Positions 31,257 through 41,850 of a stretch of DNA of 64,000 nucleotides are shown here, one piece after another. The position numbers were made by a program, and so were the translations under genes. This DNA is from Phragmites australis. Lineage: Eukaryota; Streptophyta; Magnoliopsida; Poales; Poaceae. The number at the start of each line of letters is the position of its first letter. Within the stretch, counting starts at the first letter, position 1. Location of the stretch: NCBI RefSeq assembly GCF_958298935.1, contig NC_084928.1, positions 22,661,501-22,725,500 of the forward strand. The letters are read 5' to 3'. The notes under the pieces were generated by a model. The model saw only the letters and a program-made list of their open reading frames with translations. It was not told the origin of the DNA and ran no database searches.

Positions 31257-32923
31257 TGTAGCATCTAGGCCCCTAGGTAAGTGGTAAGAGTTTCGGTGAT
31301 TAATGACAACCGTATCATTGTGACTAATATATGTGTTTTAAACGGTATCAAAGAAAAAGAAAAACTTAGTTCACAATGATGCTTTGATACTCTTGGCCCT
31401 TAAGCGCTTATATGGATGATCAAAGGACATGTGCATGAAGATTAAGGATCTTCTAGTTCTAAGTGTCACAAGGAGATGAAGGACACTTAGAGTAGTATAG
31501 GTTCTATTTCTTTTTAGTCTTTTGACCGTACTATAAAGGGGGGTTAAGAGTTGTAGCTTGACCTAGGTGAGTCTAGACATAGTTGATGCACACTTGTGAA
31601 TCTATAGAGCTAGGTAGCTCATACAAGCTTTTGGTTGAGTGTCCAAGAAGTTAGAACTCAAGATTGTTTCAATTGGATGAATTCAGCGAAAATTCAACAC
31701 ACCAGATGATCCTCTGTATGACGAGTGTACTCACCGGAGTTTATTTTGGTCGAGGACAGCAAAATTCTTAAGCTTGGTCAGGATGGTCCGGCGCCAAAAT
31801 TGTTATCAGCACCGGAGAAATTTCCTAAGAGTTCTGAGTTGAAAAATTGTTGAAGTCCACGCCGGATGGTCCTGCGTTCGAGTGGTGAGATCGCTGGAGC
31901 AATCTTTGCAGTGCAGTCTCGGCGTGATTCTACACGCCGAATGGCCCGGCGTATGGTCGGATAAACGCCGGATGTTTTTATACAGAAAGGTTGCAAACTA
32001 TCATCTGGCCGATTTCAATACGCCGAATGATCCGGCGTTAGTCCGGATGAAACGACGGATCTTTAACGGCTAATGGAACAGTTAACGGCTATTCTGTCAG
32101 AGGTATTAGCACCGGATATTCCGATGTGGAGAGAGTTATTCACACCGGACCTTCCGGCGTTAAGAAAAATTCTAGGTTGTTAGGCAACGGCTAATTCTTG
32201 ATCCTTAGCCTATAAATACCTACTCATTTGGTCTCATTTCGTGCTCTTGCGACCCTGTAGCAGCTCATACACTTGGTGTGTCATTTAGAAGCAAGAGACA
32301 GCACTTGTGTTAATTCCAAGTTCTTAGTTGAAGATTAAGGACATCTTTAGTGCTTGGAGAGTAACAAATGTGCATCTAGCTGTTGTCTAGGATTGGTCTT
32401 TGTTAAGTGAAGCTTGAAGCTTGTTACTCTTGGTGGTTGGCAACACCTAGACGGTCTTGGTGATCGGAGGTGTTCTCGGTGAGCTCTTGGAGGACTTGTG
32501 GGAGCCCCGGGAAGAGATGATGTACTTGGTTTGATGCCCGCCAATCCGGAGATGGAGAAGGGGCAATCAAGAGGGAGCACTTGAGTCTTGGTGACTCAAG
32601 GGGGAGCTACATCCTTGGTGGATGCTCCAACGAGGACTAGGGGGAAGTACCAACTTCTCAAAACCTTGGGAAAAAATTGGTGTTCTCTTCTCCAACTATT
32701 TACATTCCCGCATTTTACTTTGAGTATCTTTGTTCTTGCTAGTCTTTCTTTACCGTTCTCTCTCTTAGTTATTGTGTTTGTTTAGTTGCCTTGTCCTAGT
32801 TTAAATCACGTAGTTGCATTCACTTTTATATAGGCTAAGGTTATTATTTGTTTTAGAAAGCAGTAGAAGTTTTAATTAGCGCCCAATTCACCCCCCCCCC
32901 TCTTGGGCGATTCGATCCTTTCA
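31257..32923 (+). mobile_element. 3' LTR of the Sirevirus, long form
   Basis: Starts TGTAGCATCTAGGCCCC and ends TCGATCCTTTCA. It is 1667 bp against 1301 bp for the 5' LTR because it keeps 32350-32717 ('GTGCTTGGAGAGTAAC' to 'ACATTCCCGCATTTTA'), which reads as ordinary Sirevirus LTR sequence (GGGGGAG-type blocks, 'CCAACGAGGACTAGGGGG'). So the long form is ancestral and the 5' copy deleted. TATAAATA at 32211-32218. No PPT precedes it. Confidence 0.92.
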
Positions 32924-34245
32924 CTAGCGGAGGGAGCTTCGGTTGCACTTCGAAACAACAGCGATGAGACTACGCACGTGGGGTACATCGCATCGGAGCC
33001 ACTAGCATCCATCGACAAGCCCCCAACTGGGTCGACGAGCCCGTGACGTTAACCGTCAATGACTCCGAGGAAGTAAAATTTCCCCACTCCGATGCCCTAG
33101 TCATCTTAGCCAACATCGCCGAAGTCGAGGCCTGAAGAATACTGGTTGATGGAGGTAGCTCGGCAGACCTCCTATTCGTGCATGCCTCCGAACAGCTCCG
33201 AATTCCATGAAGCCGGCTCTCACCAAGCAGCAGACCCCTCCAGGGATTCAATGGGGCCCCCCTCAACGCCCTGAGCCAGATGGAACTCCCAATCATCTTC
33301 GGCGAGGGCTCCGCATCACGATCCGAGGTCATCACCTTTGACGTCGTGGACGTACCATACGCCTACGATGTCATCATGGGACGGGGAACTCTGAACAGAT
33401 TCAGAGCTGTACCCTATCACAATTACCTCTGTCTGAAGATGCCCGGACCCTAGGGGCTAATAACTGTGCACGGCAACCAAGACCTGGCTAGGCGCATCGA
33501 GTATGGGCACCCTGCTCCACTTCCCAGTCAGGAGGACTCGAAGGACCCTCTGTCGGTGCATCCCGGGCATCACTGCCCTCCGAGGCCACAACCGGAGGGG
33601 GACATAAAGCTGGTCCCCATACACCAAAACCAACCTGACCGGACCTTCCGAATAGGGGAAGACCTCACCTCCGAGCAAGAAGCCCAACTTCTAGCCGTCT
33701 TGCAGGGTAATCTCGACACCTTCACATGGTCCCCGCAGGACCTCCCAGGAGTCGACCGCAGCATTATCTAGCACTCACTTCAGGTCGACCCGAAGGCAAG
33801 GCCCATACGCCAGGGGCTTCGCAAGCTCTCTCCAGAGCGGGCAGAAGCTGCAAAGGAAGAAGTCCAGAAGCTACTAAAAGCATGTGTTATCCGAGAGGTC
33901 ATCCACTCTGATTGGCTCTCCAACACCGTCCTGGTCAAGAAACAAAGCGGAAAATGGCGTATGTGCATCGATTTCACATCATTAAACAAAGTACGCCCTC
34001 GGTATCCGTACTCCCTTCCTCGCATCAACCAGCTAGTGGATTCCACCGCCAGCTGCGAACTGCTAAGCTTCCTTGATGCCTACTCTGGGACAACTAGGTG
34101 TGGATGGCAAAGGGGGATGAGAGCAAGACCAGCTTCATTACCCTCTTCGGAGTATACTGCTACGTCTGAATGCCCTTCGGTCTTTGGAATGCTGGGGCCA
34201 CCTTCTCTCGCCTAGTACACAAGGTACTACAGCACCAGTTGGGCC
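32924..34245 (+). pseudogene. Tat element protease and RT fingers/palm
   Basis: The frame continues from gag across the Sirevirus. Protease: 'FPHSDALVILANIAEVEA', then a TGA, then 'RILVDGGSSADLLF' (active-site D-G-G) at about 33140-33180, and 'YDVIMGRGTLNRFRAV'. RT: 'LRKLSPERAEAAKEEVQKLL', 'LVKKQSGKWRMCIDFTSLN', 'YPYSLPRINQLVDSTA' and 'LLSFLDAYSG' to 34090, then frame-disturbed sequence through 34245 with 'PFGLWNAGATFSRL' recognisable by pattern. The stretch that should carry the catalytic YxDD box is missing at about 34240: the sequence jumps from the 'HQLGR' region to 'VRLNPEKC'. This RT cannot be active. Confidence 0.85.
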
Positions 34246-35349
34246 GTGGGCGTGCGACTGAACCCAGAGAAATGCATATTTGGTGCTAGGGCTGGGAAGA
34301 TGCTAGGATATCTCATCTCCCGAAGAGGCATCGAGGCCAATCCAGGAAAGATTCATGCCATCGCAGAAATGTTGCCTCCCACCAATCCAAAAAAAGTACA
34401 ACGCCTGGCCGACCGCCTCGCGGCCTTCAGCCGCTTCCTCACTTTCTTCAAAATGCTGAGGGGCTCTGAACCATTTAGCTGGATGCCGGAATGCCAGGCG
34501 GCATTCAAGGCCCTAAAGGCACACCTTTCCCACCTCGAAACACTTGCGATGCCCCTCCCCAGTGAAGGACTACTCCTATACCTATCCGTCTCTACGTCTG
34601 CCGTCAACGCCGCCCTGGTACGGGACAAAAAGAGTAACGGTCGCTCCACTCAAAGGGCTGTATACTACATCTCGGAGGCCTTAGCCGGGGCCAAGACACG
34701 CTACACCGAGCTCGAAGAAATAGCATACGCCCTGCAGATGACCTCACGTAAGCTCCGACACTACTTCCTTGCCTACGACATCACTGTCCCAACCTCGTAC
34801 CCACTTGGTGACATGTTTCGCAACCGTGAGGCGACGGGATGCATCGGCAAGTGGGCGGTAGAGTTAGCTCCCTTCATGGTAAGGTTTGTGGCCCACACCG
34901 CCATCAAATCCCAAATCTTGGCAGACTTCATCGCCAAATGGACTCCGGCACCCATCAAACCCACCACTACACCCTCCCAAGACATCTGGACCATCTACAC
35001 TGACAGAGCATACTGCTCCATGGGCATCGGAGCCAGCATGGTCCTCATCTCTCCCACAGGCCAGCAGGTCCAATACATTGCTCGCGTGGATTTCAAGATG
35101 ACCAACAATATAGCCGAATACGAGGCAGTCCTTTTAGGCCTCCGAAAGGCCCAAGCCTTGGGGGCAGCCAGAGTCATCATCCGTACCGACTCTCAGATCA
35201 TCGCCAGTCACGTCAACAAGAACTCCCAAGTTCGGCATCCGGACATGACAACATACCTCGAGCCATTCGCAAGGCCAAGGCACACTTTCACGACATATCA
35301 ATACGAAGCATACCGCGGGCCGACAGGAGTCAGGCAGACGCCGTGGTAA
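34246..35349 (+). pseudogene. Tat element RT connection, RNase H and second (archaeal-type) RNase H
   Basis: An open 367-codon stretch. 'VRLNPEKCIFGARAGKMLGYLISRRGIEANP' is the RT thumb. 'AFKALKAHLSHLETLAMPLP' and 'YLSVSTSAVNAALVRD' begin the first RNase H, with 'AKTRYTELEEIAYAL' (about 34700). From 34985 a second RNase H domain follows: 'IYTDRAYCSMGIGASMVLISPTG' (Asp), 'KMTNNIAEYEAVLLGLRKA' (Glu), 'IIRTDSQIIASHV' (Asp). Two RNase H domains are the hallmark of the Tat lineage. The second keeps its acidic residues. The region ends in a stop at 35347 and the frame moves into integrase. Confidence 0.9.
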
Positions 35350-36680
35350 AGGCCATAACCATGGGTAAAGACCCATCGATATGCACCTTCCTTGAGATCC
35401 TACACCAGCCGACTACCAGAGCTCTTGATGAAACGTCTGCCGCCATCCTCCCCATCGAAGTCACGGACTAGAGGGCTCCCCTCCTATCCTTCCTGAGAGG
35501 AATAGAAGAAGCGGACGACCCGATCGCACTCCGCTGCATCCAGCATCGCGCCAAGAGCTACCGTCTCATAGATGGTGCCCTTTACAAGACAGGTATCTGC
35601 GCTCCCTTCCTTCGTTGCATTACTAAACAAGAAGGATCCAACCTTCTCCAGGAGATACATGAAGGACTGTGCGGCAATCATCTGGTGCCTCATGCCCTAG
35701 CCAGTAAGGCACTTAGCCAGGGGCTTCATTGGCATATGATCATGTCCGATGTAGAAGACCTTGTCCGCACCTGCTAAGAATGCCAATGAATGGGACGCCG
35801 AAGCCACCAACCTCCAACTCCCTTGCAACCAATCGCCCCCGTTTGGCCCCTAGCTCGTTGGGGTATGGACCTCCTCGGTCCATTTCCCCATGCCAAAAGC
35901 AACCTTCAGAACACAATGGTAGCATTGGAGTACTTCTCCAAATAGGTCGAGGCCGAACCCCTCACTGCAATTACATCAAAAAATGTCCAGAAATTCTTCT
36001 GGAAGAACATAATTTGCCACTTCGGCATCCCACGAAAGCTCACGGTGGACAACAGCACACAATTTGACTCCGGGCCTTTTAGATAGTTCTACGACGACCT
36101 CGGCATTGAATTATGCTTCGCAGTAGTTCGACACCCTCAGTCCAATGGGGCCGTCGAAAGGGCCAACGGCAACATCCTCTTCAGTCTAAATCGTCGTCTC
36201 GTCAGCTTAGGTCGAGGCCTATGGGTCGAGGAACTTACCAAGGTATTGTGGTCCCTCCGCACCACTATCACGCGGGCCATCAGGTTCACACCCTTCCGCT
36301 TCCTGTATGGAGACGAGGCCATGACCCCCACCGAAGTAAAGGGCTGCTCACTCAGGGTACAACTTCCACAAACTGACGGAGAAAGGGAGCTCTCTCTCGA
36401 CCTTACCGAAGGCATGCGGCTCCATGCCATTCAGAATCTCGATCACTACATCAAGAAAACTAAGGCCTGGTATGATCCAAGGGTTGCTCCGCGAAACTTC
36501 AAACCCGACGAACTAGTGCTTCGATGTGCCCTAGCCCCAAGAAATCTGCGCAACAAATAGGAAGGCCCATACCTGGTCCTCAAGTATAACAGGCCCGGTT
36601 CCTACCGCCTGGCCGATACAGAAGGGACCCCCCTCGAGCATAGTTGGAATGCGGAGACCCTCCGCAAGTACTATGTATAG
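35350..36680 (+). pseudogene. Tat element integrase
   Basis: A linker with 'DDPIALRCIQHRAKSYRLIDGALYK' leads to the zinc finger 'LLQEIHEGLCGNHLVPHALASKAL' and 'VEDLVRTC', stop, 'ECQ' (35650-35790). The core has 'RWGMDLLGPFPHA' (Asp), 'KLTVDNSTQFDS' (second Asp) and 'HPQSNGAVERANG' (Glu) at about 35860-36170. The open C-terminal 36246-36560 has 'LWSLRTTITRAIRFTPFRFLYGDEA' and 'AWYDPRVAPRNFKPDELVL', then 'EGPYLVLKYNRPGSYRLADTEG' to the stop at 36678. Several in-frame stops interrupt it. It would join element cDNA to chromosomal DNA. Confidence 0.88.
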
Positions 36681-36733
36681 GGAGCCCTAGGCTCTGTCCT
36701 CTTCGAAGGTACAAAAAAAATACAACAACAACG

Positions 36734-37224
36734 AAGACCACTCCAGCATCTTGAAGGCATAAGCCTCCATGCTAGACAGGCATTCCGTTCGCCATCTTTA
36801 AGGTCTCGCTATCCTACATGGCGGATAGGCAAAGACCACTCCAGCATCTTGAAGGCATAAGCCTCCATGCTGGACAGGCATTCCGTCCGCCATCTTTAAG
36901 GTCTCGCTAACCTACGTGGCGGGTAGGCAAAGACCACTCCAGCATCTTGAAGGCATAAGCCTCCATGCTAGACAGGCATTCCCTCCGCCATCTTTAAGAT
37001 CTAGCTAACCTATGTGGTGGATAGGCAAAGACCGGTCTGGCATCTTGAAGACCTAAGTCTCTGTGCTGGACAGGCATTCCGTCCGTCATCCTTTGGGCCT
37101 AGCAAACCTAAAATGGCAAATAGGCAAAGACCGCTCCGACATCTTGAAGGTAGTGCCTTCATACCGGACTGGCACAACACCCTCCGTCATTTCTAAGGCC
37201 TGGCTAACCTAACATGGTGAAGGG
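36734..37224. repeat. 98-bp tandem array, five units
   Basis: Units start at 36734, 36832, 36930, 37028 and 37127 (98, 98, 98 and 99 bp), each beginning AAGACC-CTCCAGCATCTTG and containing 'CATGCT-GACAGGCATTCC' and 'CGCCATCTTTAAGG'. The first three are nearly identical; the last two are increasingly diverged. The array lies just downstream of the integrase stop. Spacing and sequence are not CRISPR-like because there are no unique spacers. Confidence 0.95.
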
Positions 37225-37530
37225 ATAACACCCCGGCACCGGCATGACAAAAAGTCTCCATGCCAAAATCACCTCACCCTTCCGATATCTTGAAAACCTA
37301 AAACTCCGAGCTCCCCACTCCCACCTACTGCAACACAATGCCCCTCGAATCTCGCACCCCGTGGCCACTACGCAGCTGTAGGATGTGAAGGGGCTGGGAT
37401 AAGGGGCACAGGCGAAGTATCGATGCGATTGATCATAAAAAAAAGAAGAGAGAGAGAGAAAGAAACAAAACAATAAGCTAACACAACACAAGTTGTACAT
37501 ACATAACATACAAAGAGTCTTTGCATATAG
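37225..37530. other. Gene-free spacer of the Tat element
   Basis: Joins the tandem array to the antisense ORF region. It contains an AAAG/GAGA-rich run at 37436-37470 but no recognised gene. Confidence 0.6.
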
Positions 37531-38667
37531 CTAGCCGTTGTACATCGAATCTATGTCCAGCAAACTGGCTAGCCTTCTACGCCTCCCTATACCACTACGC
37601 CTCCCTATACCACTACGGGAAGACGAGGGTGCCCGACCGCCACACCTCTCAAAAACACCATGGGACCTAGAGAGTTGTCCCCGACAACTGCGCACAGGAG
37701 GCCGACATGATCCCCCTCCGTGAGAAGAGCTACTGCCTAAAACAGAGACTCGGCCTCCGGAAGACGAAGGATCCGCCGGGAAAGGATACGAGTCAAAGGC
37801 CGAGAAGTCCAGCTCTTCCTCCTCCTGCCCCTCCAACAAGGCCTCCGTGGCCTGTACCTCCTCCACCTTCACCTCGCCCAAGATAGACACAAGAATTTCC
37901 GAGGGCACTCTTCCGTCAGAACCCCGAGGAAGGACAAAGCGTTGTAGGAAGCCTAAGCCGGCAACCTCCCGGGCTGTTCGGGCTGCACACCAGTCATCCC
38001 TTGCAATAAAATATACATCCAGAGCAGACACAAGGAGATCCTCCGGATCGACCTTGACCAAGACATCGGAGGCCACCTGCAGATCAATATGCCCCTCGGA
38101 ATTGTGGGGCATAACGAAACAACTGCGCCGTTGAATGAATGAAGTAGCCCCCCATGCTCCGGACGCACTCGGTCCCTCCCCGGAGGCACTATCCAAGATA
38201 TGGATGAGGCCTCCTCGGGCCGCCATACCTATACCCACAGATCGGACCCCAGTTAAACTCAAAGGCACAAACATTTCAGAAATAACAAAGGCAAACCACA
38301 GGAAGACAGGCGTGGTTCCATCAAATAAGGAAAAGATTATATACATAGAGCAGAAGGGGGTAGTCAATATGCTAAAACTTGACCCCCTTCGGGAAAGAAA
38401 AGAAAACAAAAGACAGCCCACGACACAGCTACACCACCGGGGCATCCACGCACAGCTTTGGCGGGGCAACCGCGCCAGCGAAGAACCTCCAGAGGGCCAC
38501 AAAGCCCCCGTAGACTCCGGGTGAAGGACCAAACCTCCCAACAAAGAACCTGGGTGAAGGACCCCCGAGGCACCCGGAGTCCCTTGACCAGCCATGTAAC
38601 GCAACGTCACGCTCCGGCCATGCTTTGCCCATACACCACGGCGGAAGCTCTCCAGGGACTCCGGCAC
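37531..38667 (-). pseudogene. Tat antisense ORF, distal part
   Basis: A 378-codon open stretch on the strand opposite to gag-pol. The part from about 38135 downward ('HIDLQVASDVLVKVDPEDLLVSALDVYFIARDDW', 'AREVAGLGFLQRFVLPRG') looks like real coding sequence by codon pattern and ordered hydrophobicity. It is followed by an acidic segment ('EALLEGQEEEELDFSAFDSYPFP') and a serine/arginine-rich tail ending at 37531. The first third of the open frame (38300-38667) is less convincing. I know no domain here. It probably forms the last exon of the antisense gene that starts at 41349. Confidence 0.5.
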
Positions 38668-38679
38668 CTGCTACTTTAG

Positions 38680-40773
38680 TGCTTTGAGGGGACCAACCCC
38701 CGCTTGGTGCAGCAGGGTCAGCTGAAGCATAGTAGCTACATGAGCGCTGGACCTCGCATAGACCTCCACGGCCCTAACATGACCTTTGTGGCGGACCGAA
38801 GCCAGAAGAGCAGCATAACCAACGCCTCCGAGTCGGAGGGCAGTGGCGGCCATCGAGCCCCAAGGACGCTCAAGGAATCAGATGTAATCCGAGCCACCTC
38901 CGATGCAAGTACCGTTAACTACTGGCAATCCGAATGTAGTGCCTCCTCTGATGCCCCAGCCTCCTCCAGCTCTCGCTGCATATTGCCCACCGCCGCCCGA
39001 AGGGTGTCAGCATCGCCTTCGGCAGACACACAGGATGTGTTGGCCACATCGGCAAACTCCCTTGCCTCCCAGAGGCCTTCGGCAGCCTTCCATGCCTCAG
39101 CCTCCGCACGCTCGCGAAGCACCATCTCCTCCTGAAGATGACCCTATGCAGACTCCGCCTGCTTCCAGGCCTCTTCCAAGGCCCAGCGAAGGCCCTCAAC
39201 CTCGTCATGGGCCGCAGAAAAGGCCTGGCGCCCCCCACCTCCCAGTGCCCTCATCAAATTTACTTTCTACAAGGCACAGCAAAAGAAGGAAAAGGACAGA
39301 ATGAGCTACTCAGAACCCAACATTAGACCCGGCAAATCATAACCAACACTACCGACCTGAAGGGCCGCTGCTACCAACCGCGCCTCTAGTTACTCCAAAG
39401 GACGCTAGGCCCACGACCGCTCGACCTCTCCACTCCGAAGAAGAGAGGAGGCCGCAGCGAAGGACCTTGACGCCTTCGGGCACTACACGAAGTCATTCGG
39501 GGTCAAGACCCCGAGGCCAGAGCTCCCCTTGATCGCTCCAAAGGGACCCTCGACGGAGGGCACGGTGTCTCCAGCACCAGCCGCCAAGGGTAGGTCACCA
39601 GCTGGATCGGGGCCCCGCAGAAACGAAGCCACGTCCCCCGGGACGGCCTTCGGAGACCCCTCCAGAGGAGTCCCTGATCTCTGCTGGGCCTCCAGGGCCT
39701 CGGGGGGTGGCGTTAAGGACGCATCCACCTCGAGGGTCACTACAAAAAAATAAAAAAAAACACACAAATCAAGATCTCGATGCACGACCAAAATAGGATA
39801 TGGCAAATGAAGCAAACCACACCTAGTTCCTCCGAACCTCTTACGTGAGGGACCGTAACGTCCTCGACGTCCGAACCGACGATACCAAAATCGTAGTCCA
39901 TAGAGGCCATGCCTCTCCATCGACTCTATCCATGACCTGCAATATCCGGGGAGGCCCGACCCTTCCCCCTGTCATCACCGCCACACTGGCCCTCACCTCC
40001 GAACTGGTCGCTCATGCTCCCAACCCACCTCAGGCACTTCTTGCGAACTAGGGGCACCCCCGATGACTTGGCCGTTGAACAGGTATGCGAGCCTCCGGAG
40101 GCAGGAGGCAGAAGGCCGCCGGTCGTGGAGTGTCCTTGCACGGATTGGGGGGCTGCACGCACTTGTTTTCCAGCGGCCTTAGGCTCTGGAGGATCCCGCC
40201 ATGCCGTAGCCCCCACGCCGAGGTAAAAGCAGACACAGTTGTACCACTCTTAGCTCCGTGCTATGGCCACCTGCCACTCCCAGCTCCGTGCTATGGCCAC
40301 CCGCCGCTCCCACTCCGCGAGAGTAGGGGGCCCAGGATCACCTCCGTGATATCCACCGCGCGCTCCAGCGGGAGGTAGCTCTCTGGAAGAAAAAGACGAC
40401 CCACATCAAAAACCAAACTACAAGGGGAACTCACCAGCACTGACGGGCGGGACGGAGTATACCTTGGGCCACTCTTCTGCACCTTGCTCAAAGACACATT
40501 TTCAGCCCATCTGAAGGGACTGATTGTGCAACATGGTGAACTCCTCCACGAGGTCACGCATGCTCATCTTTTCGGCCACCCTCCAGAGAAGGGCCAGCCG
40601 TGAAGTGAACTGGTCGTCCGTAATCCCTGTCTCTGGCTCTAGATATCTTGGTTCATGGAGCGAAGGGATGATACAGGGCCGACATTGTATTAGAACCACC
40701 ACTGTAACCAGCCGGTATACCACCAACCATTAATAGCCTTCGCCAGGAAGGCATTGCGATATTGTGGCCGTGT
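38680..40773 (-). pseudogene. Tat antisense ORF, middle part with coiled coil
   Basis: Read downward. 39926-40216 has a proline/glycine-rich frame. A 3' splice-like T-run then TGTAG lies near 39740, and from there a 39483-39739 frame 'VTLEVDASLTPPPEALEAQQRSG..' continues to 'GVLTPNDFV'. 38915-39238 has 'LRERAEAEAWKAAEGLWEAREFADVANTS' and 'AVGNMQRELEEAGASEEAL', an alanine/glutamate-rich coiled coil. A gypsy-type N-domain followed by a coil is the usual layout of the plant antisense (Transposase_28-like) proteins. Exon boundaries are inferred, and stops are frequent. Confidence 0.5.
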
Positions 40774-41349
40774 CTAGAAGTTGACACTCCCGAAGCTAAG
40801 GGGCCTCTTCGTCCCCTCGACCTTGATCAGCTTTGACTGGCAGCTGGCAAAGTCGAGGGCCGCAAAGAATTCCACCCTCCCTTCACACCCCTCCGCCCGC
40901 ATGGCCCACTCAAAGGTGGCCAGGCGGGCAATGGCGTTGGTGTGGAGCTGCGGAAGCTCCACGTAGAAGTGGCGGAGCACCTCCTTGAGCAGCGGCACCG
41001 AGGAAAAACCCTGGCCCACCTCGAAGAAGGCCTCAAACACCACGACCTCATGGGCCAGAGGCTTCGGGACCTCGCCCAGCGGAGGCTGAGCAACGGCTCT
41101 GGAGGGAATCTTCCCCTCCCTAACCATCCGGTCGAGCTCCTCATCACCGATGACAAACGCCCCCGGCGCGGTGCTTTGCTGGGGGTGACTTTTGCTGGCA
41201 CACCAGAGCTCCACCCCTGGTGGCGGCCTCATCAACAACGGGAAAATCGACGCCAACTGAGGGTCCCCCGCCGCGGCTACTGCAGTGATCTCCCTCACCG
41301 CCCGAGTTTCGGCCCCACTCGGGGTACTCAATCCAACCATATGAACCAC
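40774..41349 (-). CDS. Tat antisense ORF, N-terminal domain (putative gypsy-type transposon, PF04195-like)
   Basis: An open 191-codon stretch beginning MVHMVGLSTPSG at 41349. After about 100 residues the sequence 'HEVVVFEAFFEVGQGFSSVPLLKEVLRHFYVELPQLHTNAIARLATFEWAMRA' matches the pattern of the domain called 'putative gypsy type transposon': an aromatic-rich start, PLL--VL-HFY, QLH-NAI--L--FEW, then a FFAAL-F segment. It continues past the stop into 'YRNAFLAKAINGWYTGW'. The gene is transcribed toward gag-pol, starting close to the 3' LTR. Such antisense ORFs are known in Tat-lineage elements; their function is not established. Confidence 0.7.
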   Translation of the reverse strand: MVHMVGLSTPSGAETRAVREITAVAAAGDPQLASIFPLLMRPPPGVELWCASKSHPQQSTAPGAFVIGDEELDRMVREGKIPSRAVAQPPLGEVPKPLAHEVVVFEAFFEVGQGFSSVPLLKEVLRHFYVELPQLHTNAIARLATFEWAMRAEGCEGRVEFFAALDFASCQSKLIKVEGTKRPLSFGSVNF

Positions 41350-41838
41350 AGGAGGATGGCAAAAGGCGCTGGATTACAAGAGAGAGGAAGAGTAGGGATC
41401 AAAGGATGACTCGCGCAAAGCAAAAGACGCTGAAGACAAAGGCAGATGAGAATGAGGAGTTTGCGAAAGGGTCGCTCTGGGCAATCCCCCTCCTTCTACA
41501 AATAAGGAGAACCTTGCCCCCCTCCCTAGGCGGTGGGCGCATGCCCAGTCCTTTCACCTACCAGGCTGAAATCATGGGAGAGTGGAACCGACCCCCTAAT
41601 AACAAGACGACACGCGTCCCACACCCGCCTGACAAGGCAGGATCATGCCTTTCCCCAGGGTGCATTCAATGCCCCCTATCGCCGACGTCATCCTACATAT
41701 CGTTCTAGTCACTGGGGTCAAACTGTCCCAGATAAGCCAAGTAATACTTGGACCATGAGCCATCAACCACAGGCCAAGGACCACCGAAGGCCCTGCTCCG
41801 AAGGAACCGCGGGCCCGATCGCTCCGCTGACCACCCTC

Positions 41839-41850
41839 GCGAGGGGCTAC
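41839..41850 (+). promoter_or_regulatory. Polypurine tract of the Tat element
   Basis: GCGAGGGGCTAC directly precedes the 3' LTR start TGTTGGGGGTC, the position of the plus-strand primer. Confidence 0.6.

Larger units (their letters stand above)
19735..32923 (+). mobile_element. Sirevirus-type Ty1/copia element (level 4 of the nest)
   Basis: 5' LTR 19735-21035, PBS, gag, protease, integrase, RT-RNase H, a non-coding spacer, an env-like ORF, a 544-bp duplicate of the 5' flanking DNA, and 3' LTR 31257-32923. Flanking duplication ctggc (19730-19734) / ctagc (32924-32928), one change. Copia domain order (integrase before RT), coiled-coil-rich gag extension and an extra ORF after pol identify a Sirevirus. 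The LTR pair differs at roughly thirty positions over about 1.3 kb by eye, so this is the youngest large element here. It is defective: gag and env-like frames are broken and the PPT is missing. Confidence 0.93.

Noticed and set aside
33457..33911. Antisense and alternate-frame ORFs over Tat protease/RT
   Set aside because: They are shadows of the recognisable + strand RT frame; no independent motifs.
36734..37224. CRISPR-like array
   Set aside because: Regular 98-bp period but no distinct spacers, and the setting is a plant retrotransposon.
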